Shown: piece by piece, positions 8,117 to 16,338 of the stretch
Position numbering within the stretch: position 1 is the first letter of the stretch
How the letters are laid out: each line of letters starts with the position of its first letter
From: JBHGAV01 sp041946685
GTDB taxonomy: Bacteria > Acidobacteriota > Terriglobia > Bryobacterales > Bryobacteraceae
DNA: 64,000 nt
Assembly: GCA_041946685.1 (NCBI GenBank)
Contig: JBHGAV010000013.1
Location: forward strand, 11,999 to 75,998
Direction: 5' to 3'
Translations under genes and position numbers: made by a program
Notes under the pieces: generated by a model
Told to the model about the DNA's origin: nothing
Database searches by the model: none
Seen by the model: only the letters and a program-made list of their open reading frames with translations

Positions 8117-9801
8117 GACTGGCCGACTGGCTGGTGATGTGCGGCGCGCTGGCCTTCATGGTCCTCTACGGCCTGTGGCGCTCGCGCGGAAGCAACAACG
8201 TCCACAAGTATCTGCTGGCGGGCCGGACCCTGCCCTGGCACGCCGTGGCGCTCTCGATCATGGCCACCCAGGCGAGCGCGGTCACTTTCATCTCCACCAC
8301 CGGCCAGTCTTACGTGGACGGCATGCGCTTCGTGCAGTTCTATTTCGGGCTGCCGCTGGCCATGGTCGTGCTTTCTCTGACCGCCGTTCCCATCTTTCAC
8401 AAAGCCAAGGTCTACACCGCCTACGAGTACTTGGAAAAGCGTTTTGACGCCAAAACACGGGCCCTGGTCAGCATCATCTTCCTGATCCAGCGTGGGCTGG
8501 CTCTTGGCATCACACTCTATGCGCCCGCCGTGGTGTTGAGCGTGATTCTGGGCTGGCCGGACCACATCACCACGCTGGTCATGGGAGCGGTGGCCCTGCT
8601 TTACACGACCTGGGGCGGCGCGAAGGCGGTGGCCTGGACCGACGTCCAGCAGATGCTGGTCATGACGCTGGGGCTGGTGGCCGCCCTGGTGGCCGCGGTG
8701 ATGCTGTTGCCGGGCGACGTTTCATTTCCCGATGCGGTCAGACTGGCGGGGGCCGCCGGCAGGCTCAACGCCGTCACGCTGAACGTGGACTGGCGCGACC
8801 GGTACAACCTATGGAGCGGCCTGATCGGAGGCATGTTCCTGGCGCTCGCTTATTTCGGCTGCGACCAAAGCCAGGTGCAGCGCTACCTGACCGGCAGGAG
8901 CGTGGCCCAAAGCCGTCTGAGCCTGCTGTTCAACGCCGTCGCAAAGGTTCCGATGCAGTTCTTCATCCTGTTCATCGGGGCCATGGTCTTCGTGTTCTAT
9001 GTGTACGAGAAACCGCCGCTGCTGTTCCAGAAGACCGAACTGGAGCGCATACAGTCGCCTGCGGTGCGGGCCGAGTACGGAGCCGTTGCTGCCCGGTATG
9101 ATGCGGCCTTCCAGGATCGCAGGACCGCTGCCAGCCGGCTCATCGAGGCGCGCCGGGGCGGCGACCAGGCCCTCCTGGCGGAGGGTCTGGACGGGTTCAG
9201 AAATGCGCAAAGGGAACTGGACGCCGCGCGGCGCGAAGGAGCGGCGCTGGCGGCCAAGGCCGGCGGGCCGTCGGCCGTCAACGATACCAACTATATTTTT
9301 CTTACATTTGTAACCCAGCACCTGCCTGTCGGTGTGGTGGGGCTTGTTCTGGCGGTAATTTTCGGCGCAACCATGGCCTCGATCTCCGCCGAGATGAATT
9401 CGCTGGCGACCGTCAGCATGGTGGACATTTACCGGCGCCACTTCCGGGCAACGGCCAACGATCATCACTACCTGACCGTCTCGCGGGTAGCGACCGTGTT
9501 CTGGGGATGCTACGCCGTGGCGACGGCCCACTACGCCAAACGCCTGGGATCGTTAGTTGAGGCAGTTAACCTTTTAGGATCTTTCTTTTACGGTGGGATG
9601 CTGGGTGTGTTCGTGCTGGCGTTCTTCTTTCGCCGGGTGGGCGGAAGAGGTGCGTTCTACGGCGTGCTGGCGGGGGAGGCAGTGATCTTCGCCTGCTACT
9701 TCTTCACCGACATTGCCTTCCTCTGGTACAACGTGATCGGGTGTCTGGTGGTGGTGGGAACGGGGTTCACAGTGTCCCACATTGAACGGAGTTCATGCTA
9801 G
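8113..9801 (+). CDS. Sodium:solute symporter (SSS family)
   Basis: The 562-residue multi-span inner-membrane protein resembles SSS/SLC5 family cotransporters, which couple sodium entry to uptake of sugars, amino acids or other organics. Typical segments are the early YLLAGRTLPWHAVALSIMATQASAVTFI stretch (sodium-site region), AYEYLEKRF, and YTTWGGAKAVAWTDVQQ. A hydrophilic, charged insert of about 90 residues (roughly 305-395, rich in Arg, Ala and Glu) separates two membrane segments. The TTG start is coupled to the upstream 42-residue gene. Substrate cannot be read from sequence; proximity to a PIG-L deacetylase hints at a sugar derivative. Confidence 0.9.
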   Translation: MRLADWLVMCGALAFMVLYGLWRSRGSNNVHKYLLAGRTLPWHAVALSIMATQASAVTFISTTGQSYVDGMRFVQFYFGLPLAMVVLSLTAVPIFHKAKVYTAYEYLEKRFDAKTRALVSIIFLIQRGLALGITLYAPAVVLSVILGWPDHITTLVMGAVALLYTTWGGAKAVAWTDVQQMLVMTLGLVAALVAAVMLLPGDVSFPDAVRLAGAAGRLNAVTLNVDWRDRYNLWSGLIGGMFLALAYFGCDQSQVQRYLTGRSVAQSRLSLLFNAVAKVPMQFFILFIGAMVFVFYVYEKPPLLFQKTELERIQSPAVRAEYGAVAARYDAAFQDRRTAASRLIEARRGGDQALLAEGLDGFRNAQRELDAARREGAALAAKAGGPSAVNDTNYIFLTFVTQHLPVGVVGLVLAVIFGATMASISAEMNSLATVSMVDIYRRHFRATANDHHYLTVSRVATVFWGCYAVATAHYAKRLGSLVEAVNLLGSFFYGGMLGVFVLAFFFRRVGGRGAFYGVLAGEAVIFACYFFTDIAFLWYNVIGCLVVVGTGFTVSHIERSSC

Positions 9802-9804
9802 CCG

Positions 9805-9841
9805 TATACCCTATCGAGGGTAGGATAATCGATGGGGTATA
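9805..9841 (+). promoter_or_regulatory. Hairpin with alternative pairings after the symporter gene
   Basis: TATACCCTATCGA (9805-9817) can pair with TCGATGGGGTATA (9829-9841) over 13 positions, the only non-Watson-Crick pair being a G-U. The same left arm can instead pair locally, TACCCT (9807-9812) with AGGGTA (9817-9822), around a 4-base loop. No U-tract follows, so a classic intrinsic terminator is not supported. It lies immediately before a TATAAT and may be a 3'-end stabiliser, an operator or an attenuator. Confidence 0.45.
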
Positions 9842-9846
9842 GGCTG

Positions 9847-9852
9847 TATAAT
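9847..9852 (+). promoter_or_regulatory. Predicted -10 element before the 98-residue gene
   Basis: TATAAT stands 40 bases before the GTG at 9893 and just after the hairpin at 9805-9841. The corresponding -35 position (GATAAT, 9824-9829) is weak and lies inside the hairpin loop and arm, which would fit a regulated promoter. Confidence 0.4.
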
Positions 9853-9892
9853 GGCTGGAGCCGTTGTTGACTTCTCCCGTGAGCAATAGCCA

Positions 9893-10189
9893 GTGACACC
9901 CTTTGACACGATCGAAAGCGCACAGGACTACATCGACCTGTTGCTAGAGGCGATCGAGGAGACAAGACGCGACGTCGGAGCGGAAATCCGGCTTTCGACG
10001 GGCCCTGGCGGTGAGCGCCGGGCGCAGGCGCTTCAGCTTGTAGCCTTGAACCTGAACAAGCTCTCCTGCCACGTCACCAAGAGCCGCCGGATCCTGAACG
10101 ACCTCAGAAGCCTGCGCCGACTCCTTCTGGAGGAGCGCAAGCCGATGTCGGAGGCCGAGTTCCAGGCCAGAGTGGCTGGAGTGGCGTAG
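9893..10189 (+). CDS. Small alpha-helical protein of unknown function
   Basis: The 98-residue protein starts with GTG. It is predicted helical throughout, with an acidic N-terminal half (TIESAQDYIDLLLEAIEETRR) and a basic C-terminal half (KSRRILNDLRSLRRLLLEERK). It has no membrane segment or signal peptide and I do not recognise the family. A strong -10 upstream and clean codon usage support it as a gene. The neighbouring 99-residue membrane protein follows on the same strand after about 50 bases. Confidence 0.6.
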   Translation: MTPFDTIESAQDYIDLLLEAIEETRRDVGAEIRLSTGPGGERRAQALQLVALNLNKLSCHVTKSRRILNDLRSLRRLLLEERKPMSEAEFQARVAGVA

Positions 10190-10241
10190 CCGGAAAGCGG
10201 CGGCGGTTTCGTCTCCCCTAACCCGGAACACAGGAATTGGA

Positions 10242-10541
10242 ATGACCGGTGCGTACCTGCTGCTCCGTGTGCTGATGGGGGGGCTGTGCATCTTCTTCTC
10301 CTACTTCCTTGGCCGCAGCCTGAGCTCTCGCAGAGACGGCCGGGCGACCAACACACAGGTGATGCGGTGGGGCCTGCGGGTAGCCGTGACGGCCATGGGC
10401 ACTGCCTGGGGCGGCCTGGAGAGGCTGACGGTGCTGTTGCTGGCGCTGGCGATCCTGGCGGCAGGATACGGCTACTACGCCGGGCAGCGGCCGCGTCCTC
10501 CCGAGGAGGACCTGGCGAGGAAGATGTTCCCCGACGAATAG
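10242..10541 (+). CDS. Small membrane protein of unknown function
   Basis: The 99-residue protein starts at an ATG with an AGGA six bases upstream. It has two hydrophobic segments: residues 4-24 (AYLLLRVLMGGLCIFFSYFLG) and about 61-80 (LTVLLLALAILAAGYGYYAG), separated by a basic loop with SSRRDGR. The C-terminus (RPRPPEEDLARKMFPDE) is polar. I do not recognise the family. It is convergent with ctaA, 14 bases away. Confidence 0.6.
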   Translation: MTGAYLLLRVLMGGLCIFFSYFLGRSLSSRRDGRATNTQVMRWGLRVAVTAMGTAWGGLERLTVLLLALAILAAGYGYYAGQRPRPPEEDLARKMFPDE

Positions 10542-10555
10542 GCCCGGCTTCATCG

Positions 10556-11491
10556 CTACCCCGCCAGTTGCTCTCTGAGGCTGAGACGCTCGACGCTCAT
10601 CTCCGCTGTCAGAATCACCAGGCAGATCCAAAGAAGAACCGAAAGAAGCAAGTGGACCAACTGCATCCAAACGGGCGCCAGCAGGACCATGTTGACCACT
10701 CCGGCAGCCAATTGGAGGAAGACCAGGGAAACCACCGCTACAGCGGACGACCGGGCGGCGGAGACCGGCCTCACCTTGAGGCTCAGAGCCGCCGCAAGCG
10801 CCAGGTAGATGCCGCCCGCCAGAGCCGCCACGGGGTGCAGCAGGCGAAGCCTCAGGAGTGGATGGGCCGCCGGAGCAAGTTCCTGCCGGATGCCGGAGGC
10901 CAGGTCCGTTGCCGGGAAGAGCGTGTCGCCAAGGGCCGCCAGAGCTCCGGTGATCGCGACCAGCAGCGCCACCGGCAACGCGGCCTTCAAGTATGAGGGG
11001 ACGCGGCGTCGGGTAGCGGCCGGGGCCGTTTCGCGAGCCGACCAGGCCGCCAGCGCGACCATGGCCAGCAGGATCAGGGTGTTGGTCAGGTGCGCTGACA
11101 GGTAAACCGCACGTCCCGTGGAAGCGTTGTGAGCCACGTAGTCCAGCAGAACCAGGCCGGCGCCTAGCAGGGCTTCCATCCCGAGGAACACCGCAGCGAG
11201 GGCGGAAAAGCGCCGGGCGCGGTGGCCGCGGGGGAATAGCCGGTAGGCCCAGACCAGGAGCCCGCCCGTCATCAGCAGCAGGAGCCCGCTGCTAATGCGA
11301 TGGGTGTATTCGATGACGGTCTGGGCCGACGGGGAGCGGGGGGCGATCTCTCCGTTGCACAGCGGCCAATGCCCTCCGCATCCGGCTCCCGATCCCGTGG
11401 CGCGGACGAACGCGCCCCATAGCACCACCAGCACCGTATAGCCCAGAACCAGCCAGGCGTACCGGCGAAACCTGCCTGCCCGGATTTCCAT
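10556..11491 (-). CDS. ctaA: Heme A synthase (COX15/CtaA family)
   Basis: The 311-residue membrane enzyme oxidises heme O to heme A for aa3-type cytochrome oxidases. About eight membrane segments are visible. Family marks are GAFVRATGSGAGCGGHWPLC near residues 26-45, which includes the two cysteines of the first extracellular loop (C38, C45), the heme-ligand region EYTHR (H64), and a second-half histidine in SAHLTNT. No ctaB or oxidase subunit gene is adjacent. It is followed in the same direction, upstream, by a barrel-protein gene only 8 bases away. Confidence 0.92.
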   Translation of the reverse strand: MEIRAGRFRRYAWLVLGYTVLVVLWGAFVRATGSGAGCGGHWPLCNGEIAPRSPSAQTVIEYTHRISSGLLLLMTGGLLVWAYRLFPRGHRARRFSALAAVFLGMEALLGAGLVLLDYVAHNASTGRAVYLSAHLTNTLILLAMVALAAWSARETAPAATRRRVPSYLKAALPVALLVAITGALAALGDTLFPATDLASGIRQELAPAAHPLLRLRLLHPVAALAGGIYLALAAALSLKVRPVSAARSSAVAVVSLVFLQLAAGVVNMVLLAPVWMQLVHLLLSVLLWICLVILTAEMSVERLSLREQLAG

Positions 11492-11499
11492 ACTCGCAA

Positions 11500-12135
11500 C
11501 TAAAGTAACATGCTCACGCCGGCCATCGCCGTGAACTGCTGGAAAATGCCGCGCGCCGTCCCGAGGGGCGCGGGCCGGATGATGTTTTTCGGAAATGGTG
11601 TGATGTAGTCCCGGAAATCGAGGCGCAGCGCGGCCCGGCGGCCCAATCGCAGCTTGACGCCTCCGCCCGCCGTCACCAACGCCTTCATCTCGTCCTGTTC
11701 CGTCAGACGGGCAATCGCGCCTAGCGCCTGATTGGGATTCTCAGGACCTGTGACCCGATAGAGCTTCGCGCCAATGCCCGCGGCCACGTACGGTCTCACC
11801 CTTTCCCCGCGGGCGCGGGCATGCACAAGAAGGTCGTAGTGAAAGGCGTGGGATTGACCCTGCACATTGGCTTTGGACCCACCGGCTTCCAGGTAGGGGT
11901 CGCCGTCCTGATACGTGTATCGGAACTCGCCCGATACGTGCCGGTAGAGGTCCTCGCCGAAGACGGCCGTAGCCACGAAGCGGTTGCGGACGCCCGCGGC
12001 CGCCTTGCCCGCGGGAGCGTAAACACTGACGCTGCGGTAAACGCCGTAGCCTGCTCCTCCGCCGATCTCCCACTGCTGGGCCGCCGCAGGGGTTACATAG
12101 GTGAGCAAGATCAGGACTGCTCCGAGCGTCTTCAC
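11500..12135 (-). CDS. Outer-membrane beta-barrel protein
   Basis: I place the start at the GTG at 12135 (211 residues), because the next residues form a signal peptide (MKTLGAVLILLTYVTPAAAQQ) and the longer frame would run into the divergent VOC gene. The mature protein alternates hydrophobic and polar residues and ends in hydrophobic residues (GVSMLL), like small OmpA/OmpW-type barrels. Segments such as GEFRYTYQDGDPY and ALRLDFRDYI look like strands. Function is unknown. It lies 8 bases before ctaA and could be cotranscribed with it. Confidence 0.72.
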   Translation of the reverse strand: MKTLGAVLILLTYVTPAAAQQWEIGGGAGYGVYRSVSVYAPAGKAAAGVRNRFVATAVFGEDLYRHVSGEFRYTYQDGDPYLEAGGSKANVQGQSHAFHYDLLVHARARGERVRPYVAAGIGAKLYRVTGPENPNQALGAIARLTEQDEMKALVTAGGGVKLRLGRRAALRLDFRDYITPFPKNIIRPAPLGTARGIFQQFTAMAGVSMLL

Positions 12136-12205
12136 TCCCCATAGGTTAATTGAATTTACGGCGCAGTTTGCGGCGGAAGCGACTGGCGCAGCATCTCCTG
12201 CCTGT

Positions 12206-12679
12206 ATGACCGCAAACAAGACTCAGCCCGTTCCGAAGGGATTTCACTCGATCACGCCGCACATCATCGTCAAGGACGCGGCGGCGTATGTCGACTTTCT
12301 CAAACGTGCCTTCAACGCCGTGGAGCACGTTCGGATGCCGGGGCCTGGAGGCAAGCTCATGCATGTGCAGGTTCAGATCGGAGACTCCCAGCTCATGTTC
12401 GGCGATCACTTCCCCGAATTCGGCGGGCCGGTTTACGCCGAGGGCCATTGGCCGCTGGTGCTGCATCTCTACGTGCCGGATGCGGACAAGGCTTTCGCAC
12501 AAGCCTTGGCCGCCGGATGCAAGGCAAAAATGCCCCTCGAAGACCAGTTCTGGGGAGACAGGTACGGCCACGTGGCCGACCCGTTCGGTTTCACCTGGGC
12601 GATCGCCACGCACAAGGAGGACCTGACGCCGGAGGAAATGCAGAAGCGGCAGGCGGCGGCGTTCGCCAAACCTTGCTAA
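12206..12679 (+). CDS. VOC family protein (glyoxalase/bleomycin-resistance fold, PhnB-like)
   Basis: I use the ATG at 12206 (157 residues), which places HSITPHIIVKDAAAYVDFLKRAF at the N-terminus as in PhnB-like VOC proteins. Two beta-alpha-beta-beta-beta modules can be followed: residues ~15-70 and ~80-140, the second with HLYVPDADKAFAQALAAGC and FWGDRYGHVADPFGFTWAIA. The last signature is typical of this subfamily. Such proteins bind metals or small ligands; no substrate can be assigned. The stop overlaps the metH stop by 4 bases on the other strand. Confidence 0.85.
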   Translation: MTANKTQPVPKGFHSITPHIIVKDAAAYVDFLKRAFNAVEHVRMPGPGGKLMHVQVQIGDSQLMFGDHFPEFGGPVYAEGHWPLVLHLYVPDADKAFAQALAAGCKAKMPLEDQFWGDRYGHVADPFGFTWAIATHKEDLTPEEMQKRQAAAFAKPC

Positions 12680-15600
12680 CCCGCCTGATCAGCGGCTGTG
12701 AAGTAGACGCAGTCGGGGTGGTGGAAGACCAGGGCGCTTACACTGGCCTCGGGGTCCATCATGAAGCCCTCGGTCAACTTAACACCGATCTCCTCCGGAT
12801 TCAGCAGCTTCCATATTCCAACCTGATCTTCCAGATTAGGACAGGCCGCGTAGCCGAAACTGTACCGCTTGCCGCGGTATCGGGCGGTGAACCGGTCGTG
12901 CATGGTCATGGAGGGTGGGTCGGGGAATCCCCAGTCCTCGCGGAGCCGGCGGTGCAGCCACTCGGCCGCGGCCTCGGCGGTCTCCAGAGCCAGCGCCTGG
13001 AGCGCGTGACTGCGAAAGAACTCGCCGGCCGCCTTGGCGGATTCCGCCTGCTCCCGAACGGCTTCGCCGGCCGTGACGACGAAGAGGGCGAGCTGGTCAC
13101 GCCGCCCACCGTCGGGGTCGAGGACGTAGTCGCTGAGCGAGAGACCGTCCTCACGCGCCTGCCGCCCGAAGTGGAACGTATGGACCTTCTCAGGCGCAAA
13201 CAGGTGGATGGAATTCCCTTCCCGCTCGGCCTCGAAGAACCGCCACACGCAGCGCACCTTCATGAACCCGGACGCCCAGCGTTTGACCTCCTCGACCCGG
13301 TGGAACAGCTCCAGGGCCTTTTCGTCGCGTTCGGCCAGACGCTTCTCGAAATTGCCGCGAAACCCCAGGTGCTTGCCGTAGAGCAGTTGAGGGTTGATGT
13401 AGGCCCACACCTCGGCGAGCTGAGGCACGTCGCGAACCTTGCGGTCCAGGTAGGGCACGACCGGGACAGGAATACCCGTCCTGACCCTGGAGGACCGCTT
13501 CTCGCCGCTGGCCCGGCGCGTCGCTGGAACCGTTTCCTCGGGCGGCGGCGCGGCGGGCATGTGGGCCTGGAGCACCTCGGCGCGCGAGGCGGGATCCATG
13601 ATCTGGTTCATGAGCCTGAGGCCGGTCATGGCGTCCTTGGCATAGCAGACGGCCTCCTGGTAGGCGGGGGCGATCTTCAGCCGCGTGAACTTGTCGGAGA
13701 GCGCCGCTCCGCCGACCAACAGCGGCAGGCGGATGCCGGCGTCCTTCAGGTCGCGCGCGGTCACCACCATCTGTTCGGCGCTCTTGACCAGAAGGCCGGA
13801 AAGCCCGACCGCATCGGGCGCGGACTCGTGAACGGCTCGGATGATCTCCTCCGGCGGAACCTTGATGCCGAGGTTGACCACCTGGTAGCCGTTGTTCGAC
13901 AGGATGATGTCGACCAGGTTCTTGCCGATGTCGTGGACATCGCCCTTGACGGTCGCCAGGATCACTTTGCCGCGCGCGGCCGTCTCGCTCTTCTCCATGA
14001 ACTGCTCCAGGTGAGCGACGGCGGCCTTCATGGCCTCGGCCGATTGAAGAACCTCGGCCACGATGAGCTCGTTGTTGTTGAACAGGCGTCCCACCTCGGC
14101 CATCCCGGCCATGAGCGGGCCGTTGATGATCTCCAGCGGCGAGGCGCCTTGTTTGCGTTTCTCGTCGAGGTCCTCGATCAACCCGTCGCGCGAGCCTTCA
14201 ATGATGTAGTTGGCCAGCCTCTGATCCAGCGGCAGGGTCTGTCTGGACGGCCGGGCGGCGGCACGCTGCCTGAATCGCTCGGCGATGGCCGCAATGTGGT
14301 ACTGGTTGATGGCGATGCGCTGCTCGCGGCTCTGCTCGCGCCAGTCTTCGGGAGCGAGGCGTAGCTCGTCGGGACCGTCCGGCGGCGGCGTGTTGAACAG
14401 AAGCTGCTCGGCCAGCCGCCGCTCTTCCGCGGGGATGGTCGCGAACCGCTCGATCTTCTCCGCGTTGACGATGGCGAAGTCCAGCCCGGCCTTGGTGGCG
14501 TGATACAGGAAGACCGAGTTGACCACCTCGCGGGCGGCGGCGGGGAGCCCGAACGAGACGTTGGAAACTCCGAGCAAAGTCTTGGCGTGGGGGATCTGCT
14601 GCTTGAAGAGGCGGATCGCCTCGACGGTCTCCTTCGCCCCGCCGATGTAGTTCTCGTCGCCCGTGGCGCAAGGGAAAACCAGGGCGTCCAGGATGATATC
14701 CTCCGGCGGGATGCCGTACTTCTCCGTGAGCAGCCGGTAGGACCTCTGCGCGACAGCCAGCTTGCGCTCGCGGGTGAAGGCCTGGGCCTGGACGGGGTCC
14801 TCATCGATCACGCCGACCACCAGCGCGGCTCCGTAAGCGCGCGCGAGGGGGCAGACGCGCTGGAACTTCTCCTCGCCGTCCTCGAGGTTGACGGAGTTGA
14901 TCACGCTCTTGCCCTGGCAATAGGTGAGCGCAAGCTCGACGGCGGCCGGGTCGGTCGAGTCGATCATGATGGGCGCCTTGATCTTGCGGATCAGGCGCTC
15001 GTAGAACGGCGGGATGTCCTTGATTTCCTCCCGCTCACTCGATTGGAGGCAGACATCGACGATGTGCGCCCCGCCCCGCACCTGCCGGCGGGCGATCTCG
15101 CTCGCCTCCTCCCACTTCCCGTCGGCGATCATCTGCTTGAACAAGCGGGAGCCGATGACGTTGGTCCGCTCGCCGACGATCAGCGGACGGTTGCTCTCCT
15201 CCGCCTCCACCGTCTCTATGCCCGAGAGAAACGTCCGGCGGCTGCGGCCGGGAACGGTTCGGGGCGCCCTGCCCTCCACCATCCGGGCGATGGCGCGAAT
15301 GTGAGCGGGCGTGGTTCCGCAGCAACCTCCGACCAGGTTCAGCCAACCGTTGCGGACGAAGCGGTCCAACTGGGCGGCCAGGCTCTCGGGCGTCTCCCCG
15401 TACCCGCCTTCCTCGTTGGGCAGGCCGGCGTTGGGGTAGCAGGAAATCCTGGTCCACGCCATCTCGTGGAGAGTGCGGATGTGATCGGTCATGAACTCCG
15501 GGCCGGTGGCGCAGTTCAGGCCGATTGCCAGAAGGTCCGCGTGGGCGACTGAAACCCACAGGGCGTCGGCGGTCTGGCCGCCGAGCATGGCTCCCATCGG

Positions 15601-16230
15601 TTCGATGGTGCCCGAAACGATTACGGGGATTTTGAATCCGGCCTCGCGCCCGGCATCGCCGATGGCGAGCAGCGCGGCCTTGATGTTGCGGGTGTCCTGG
15701 CAGGTCTCGACGAGCAGCAGGTCCACGCCGCCTTCAATCAACGCCGCGGCCTGCTCGCGGTAGGCTTCACGCAGCTCGGCGAAGGTGACACCGCCGGTGA
15801 CGCTGATGGCCTTGGTTGTAGGTCCCATGGACCCCGCGACCCAGCGGGGGCGGCCGGGCCGGGCGGCCTCACCGGCTGCCTGACGGGCAAGCCGCGCGGC
15901 CTGGCGGTTGAGCTCGGCGGCGTCGCCGGCAAGTCCATATTCCGCAAGCACGATGCGGGTGCAGCCGAAGGTGTTGGTTTCCACGATGTCCGCGCCGGCT
16001 TCGAAATAGGCTCGATGGATTCCCAGCACGACGTCGGGCCGGGTCCGGCTCAGGTTCTCGTTGCAGCCCTCCAGGGAAGGAGCGCCGAAATCGGCGGCAG
16101 TCAGGTGCGCCTGCTGGAGCATGGTGCCCATGGCTCCGTCGAGGACCAGGATCCGCTCCTGGAGTGCGGCGAGAAGTTCGCGCTGGCGCTCGGGGAGTGC
16201 GTTCATGGAAATCAGCGGGACTTCCACCAT
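12676..16230 (-). CDS. metH: Cobalamin-dependent methionine synthase MetH
   Basis: The 1184-residue enzyme transfers a methyl group from methyltetrahydrofolate through cobalamin to homocysteine. All modules are present in order: homocysteine domain (~15-330) with the zinc cysteines in GLNCATGPE and VGGCCGTTP; pterin domain (~350-620, starting VGERTNVIGSRLF); cobalamin cap and binding domains (~650-880) with the DVHDIG cobalt-ligand motif; and a C-terminal SAM-dependent reactivation domain (~930-1184) that keeps an RxxxGY pattern (RYSFGY). The start could also be the ATG at 16206, which fits family alignments better. No riboswitch was recognised upstream. Confidence 0.96.
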   Translation of the reverse strand: MVEVPLISMNALPERQRELLAALQERILVLDGAMGTMLQQAHLTAADFGAPSLEGCNENLSRTRPDVVLGIHRAYFEAGADIVETNTFGCTRIVLAEYGLAGDAAELNRQAARLARQAAGEAARPGRPRWVAGSMGPTTKAISVTGGVTFAELREAYREQAAALIEGGVDLLLVETCQDTRNIKAALLAIGDAGREAGFKIPVIVSGTIEPMGAMLGGQTADALWVSVAHADLLAIGLNCATGPEFMTDHIRTLHEMAWTRISCYPNAGLPNEEGGYGETPESLAAQLDRFVRNGWLNLVGGCCGTTPAHIRAIARMVEGRAPRTVPGRSRRTFLSGIETVEAEESNRPLIVGERTNVIGSRLFKQMIADGKWEEASEIARRQVRGGAHIVDVCLQSSEREEIKDIPPFYERLIRKIKAPIMIDSTDPAAVELALTYCQGKSVINSVNLEDGEEKFQRVCPLARAYGAALVVGVIDEDPVQAQAFTRERKLAVAQRSYRLLTEKYGIPPEDIILDALVFPCATGDENYIGGAKETVEAIRLFKQQIPHAKTLLGVSNVSFGLPAAAREVVNSVFLYHATKAGLDFAIVNAEKIERFATIPAEERRLAEQLLFNTPPPDGPDELRLAPEDWREQSREQRIAINQYHIAAIAERFRQRAAARPSRQTLPLDQRLANYIIEGSRDGLIEDLDEKRKQGASPLEIINGPLMAGMAEVGRLFNNNELIVAEVLQSAEAMKAAVAHLEQFMEKSETAARGKVILATVKGDVHDIGKNLVDIILSNNGYQVVNLGIKVPPEEIIRAVHESAPDAVGLSGLLVKSAEQMVVTARDLKDAGIRLPLLVGGAALSDKFTRLKIAPAYQEAVCYAKDAMTGLRLMNQIMDPASRAEVLQAHMPAAPPPEETVPATRRASGEKRSSRVRTGIPVPVVPYLDRKVRDVPQLAEVWAYINPQLLYGKHLGFRGNFEKRLAERDEKALELFHRVEEVKRWASGFMKVRCVWRFFEAEREGNSIHLFAPEKVHTFHFGRQAREDGLSLSDYVLDPDGGRRDQLALFVVTAGEAVREQAESAKAAGEFFRSHALQALALETAEAAAEWLHRRLREDWGFPDPPSMTMHDRFTARYRGKRYSFGYAACPNLEDQVGIWKLLNPEEIGVKLTEGFMMDPEASVSALVFHHPDCVYFTAADQAG

Positions 16231-16338
16231 TGTAAGGGTCTGCCTGCGGGAATGCGCGGACCATAAAGCGGCTGTCCCAAAGCCTTCCGCGCTAAGCGGG
16301 GTAGATCGGAGGCTGTGCGCAGCGGTGCGCCGGCGCCC

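Noticed and set aside
12448..14364. Long open frame (638 codons) on the plus strand
   Set aside because: It is antisense to the well-supported metH and is a product of GC-rich codon bias; it has no recognisable domain.
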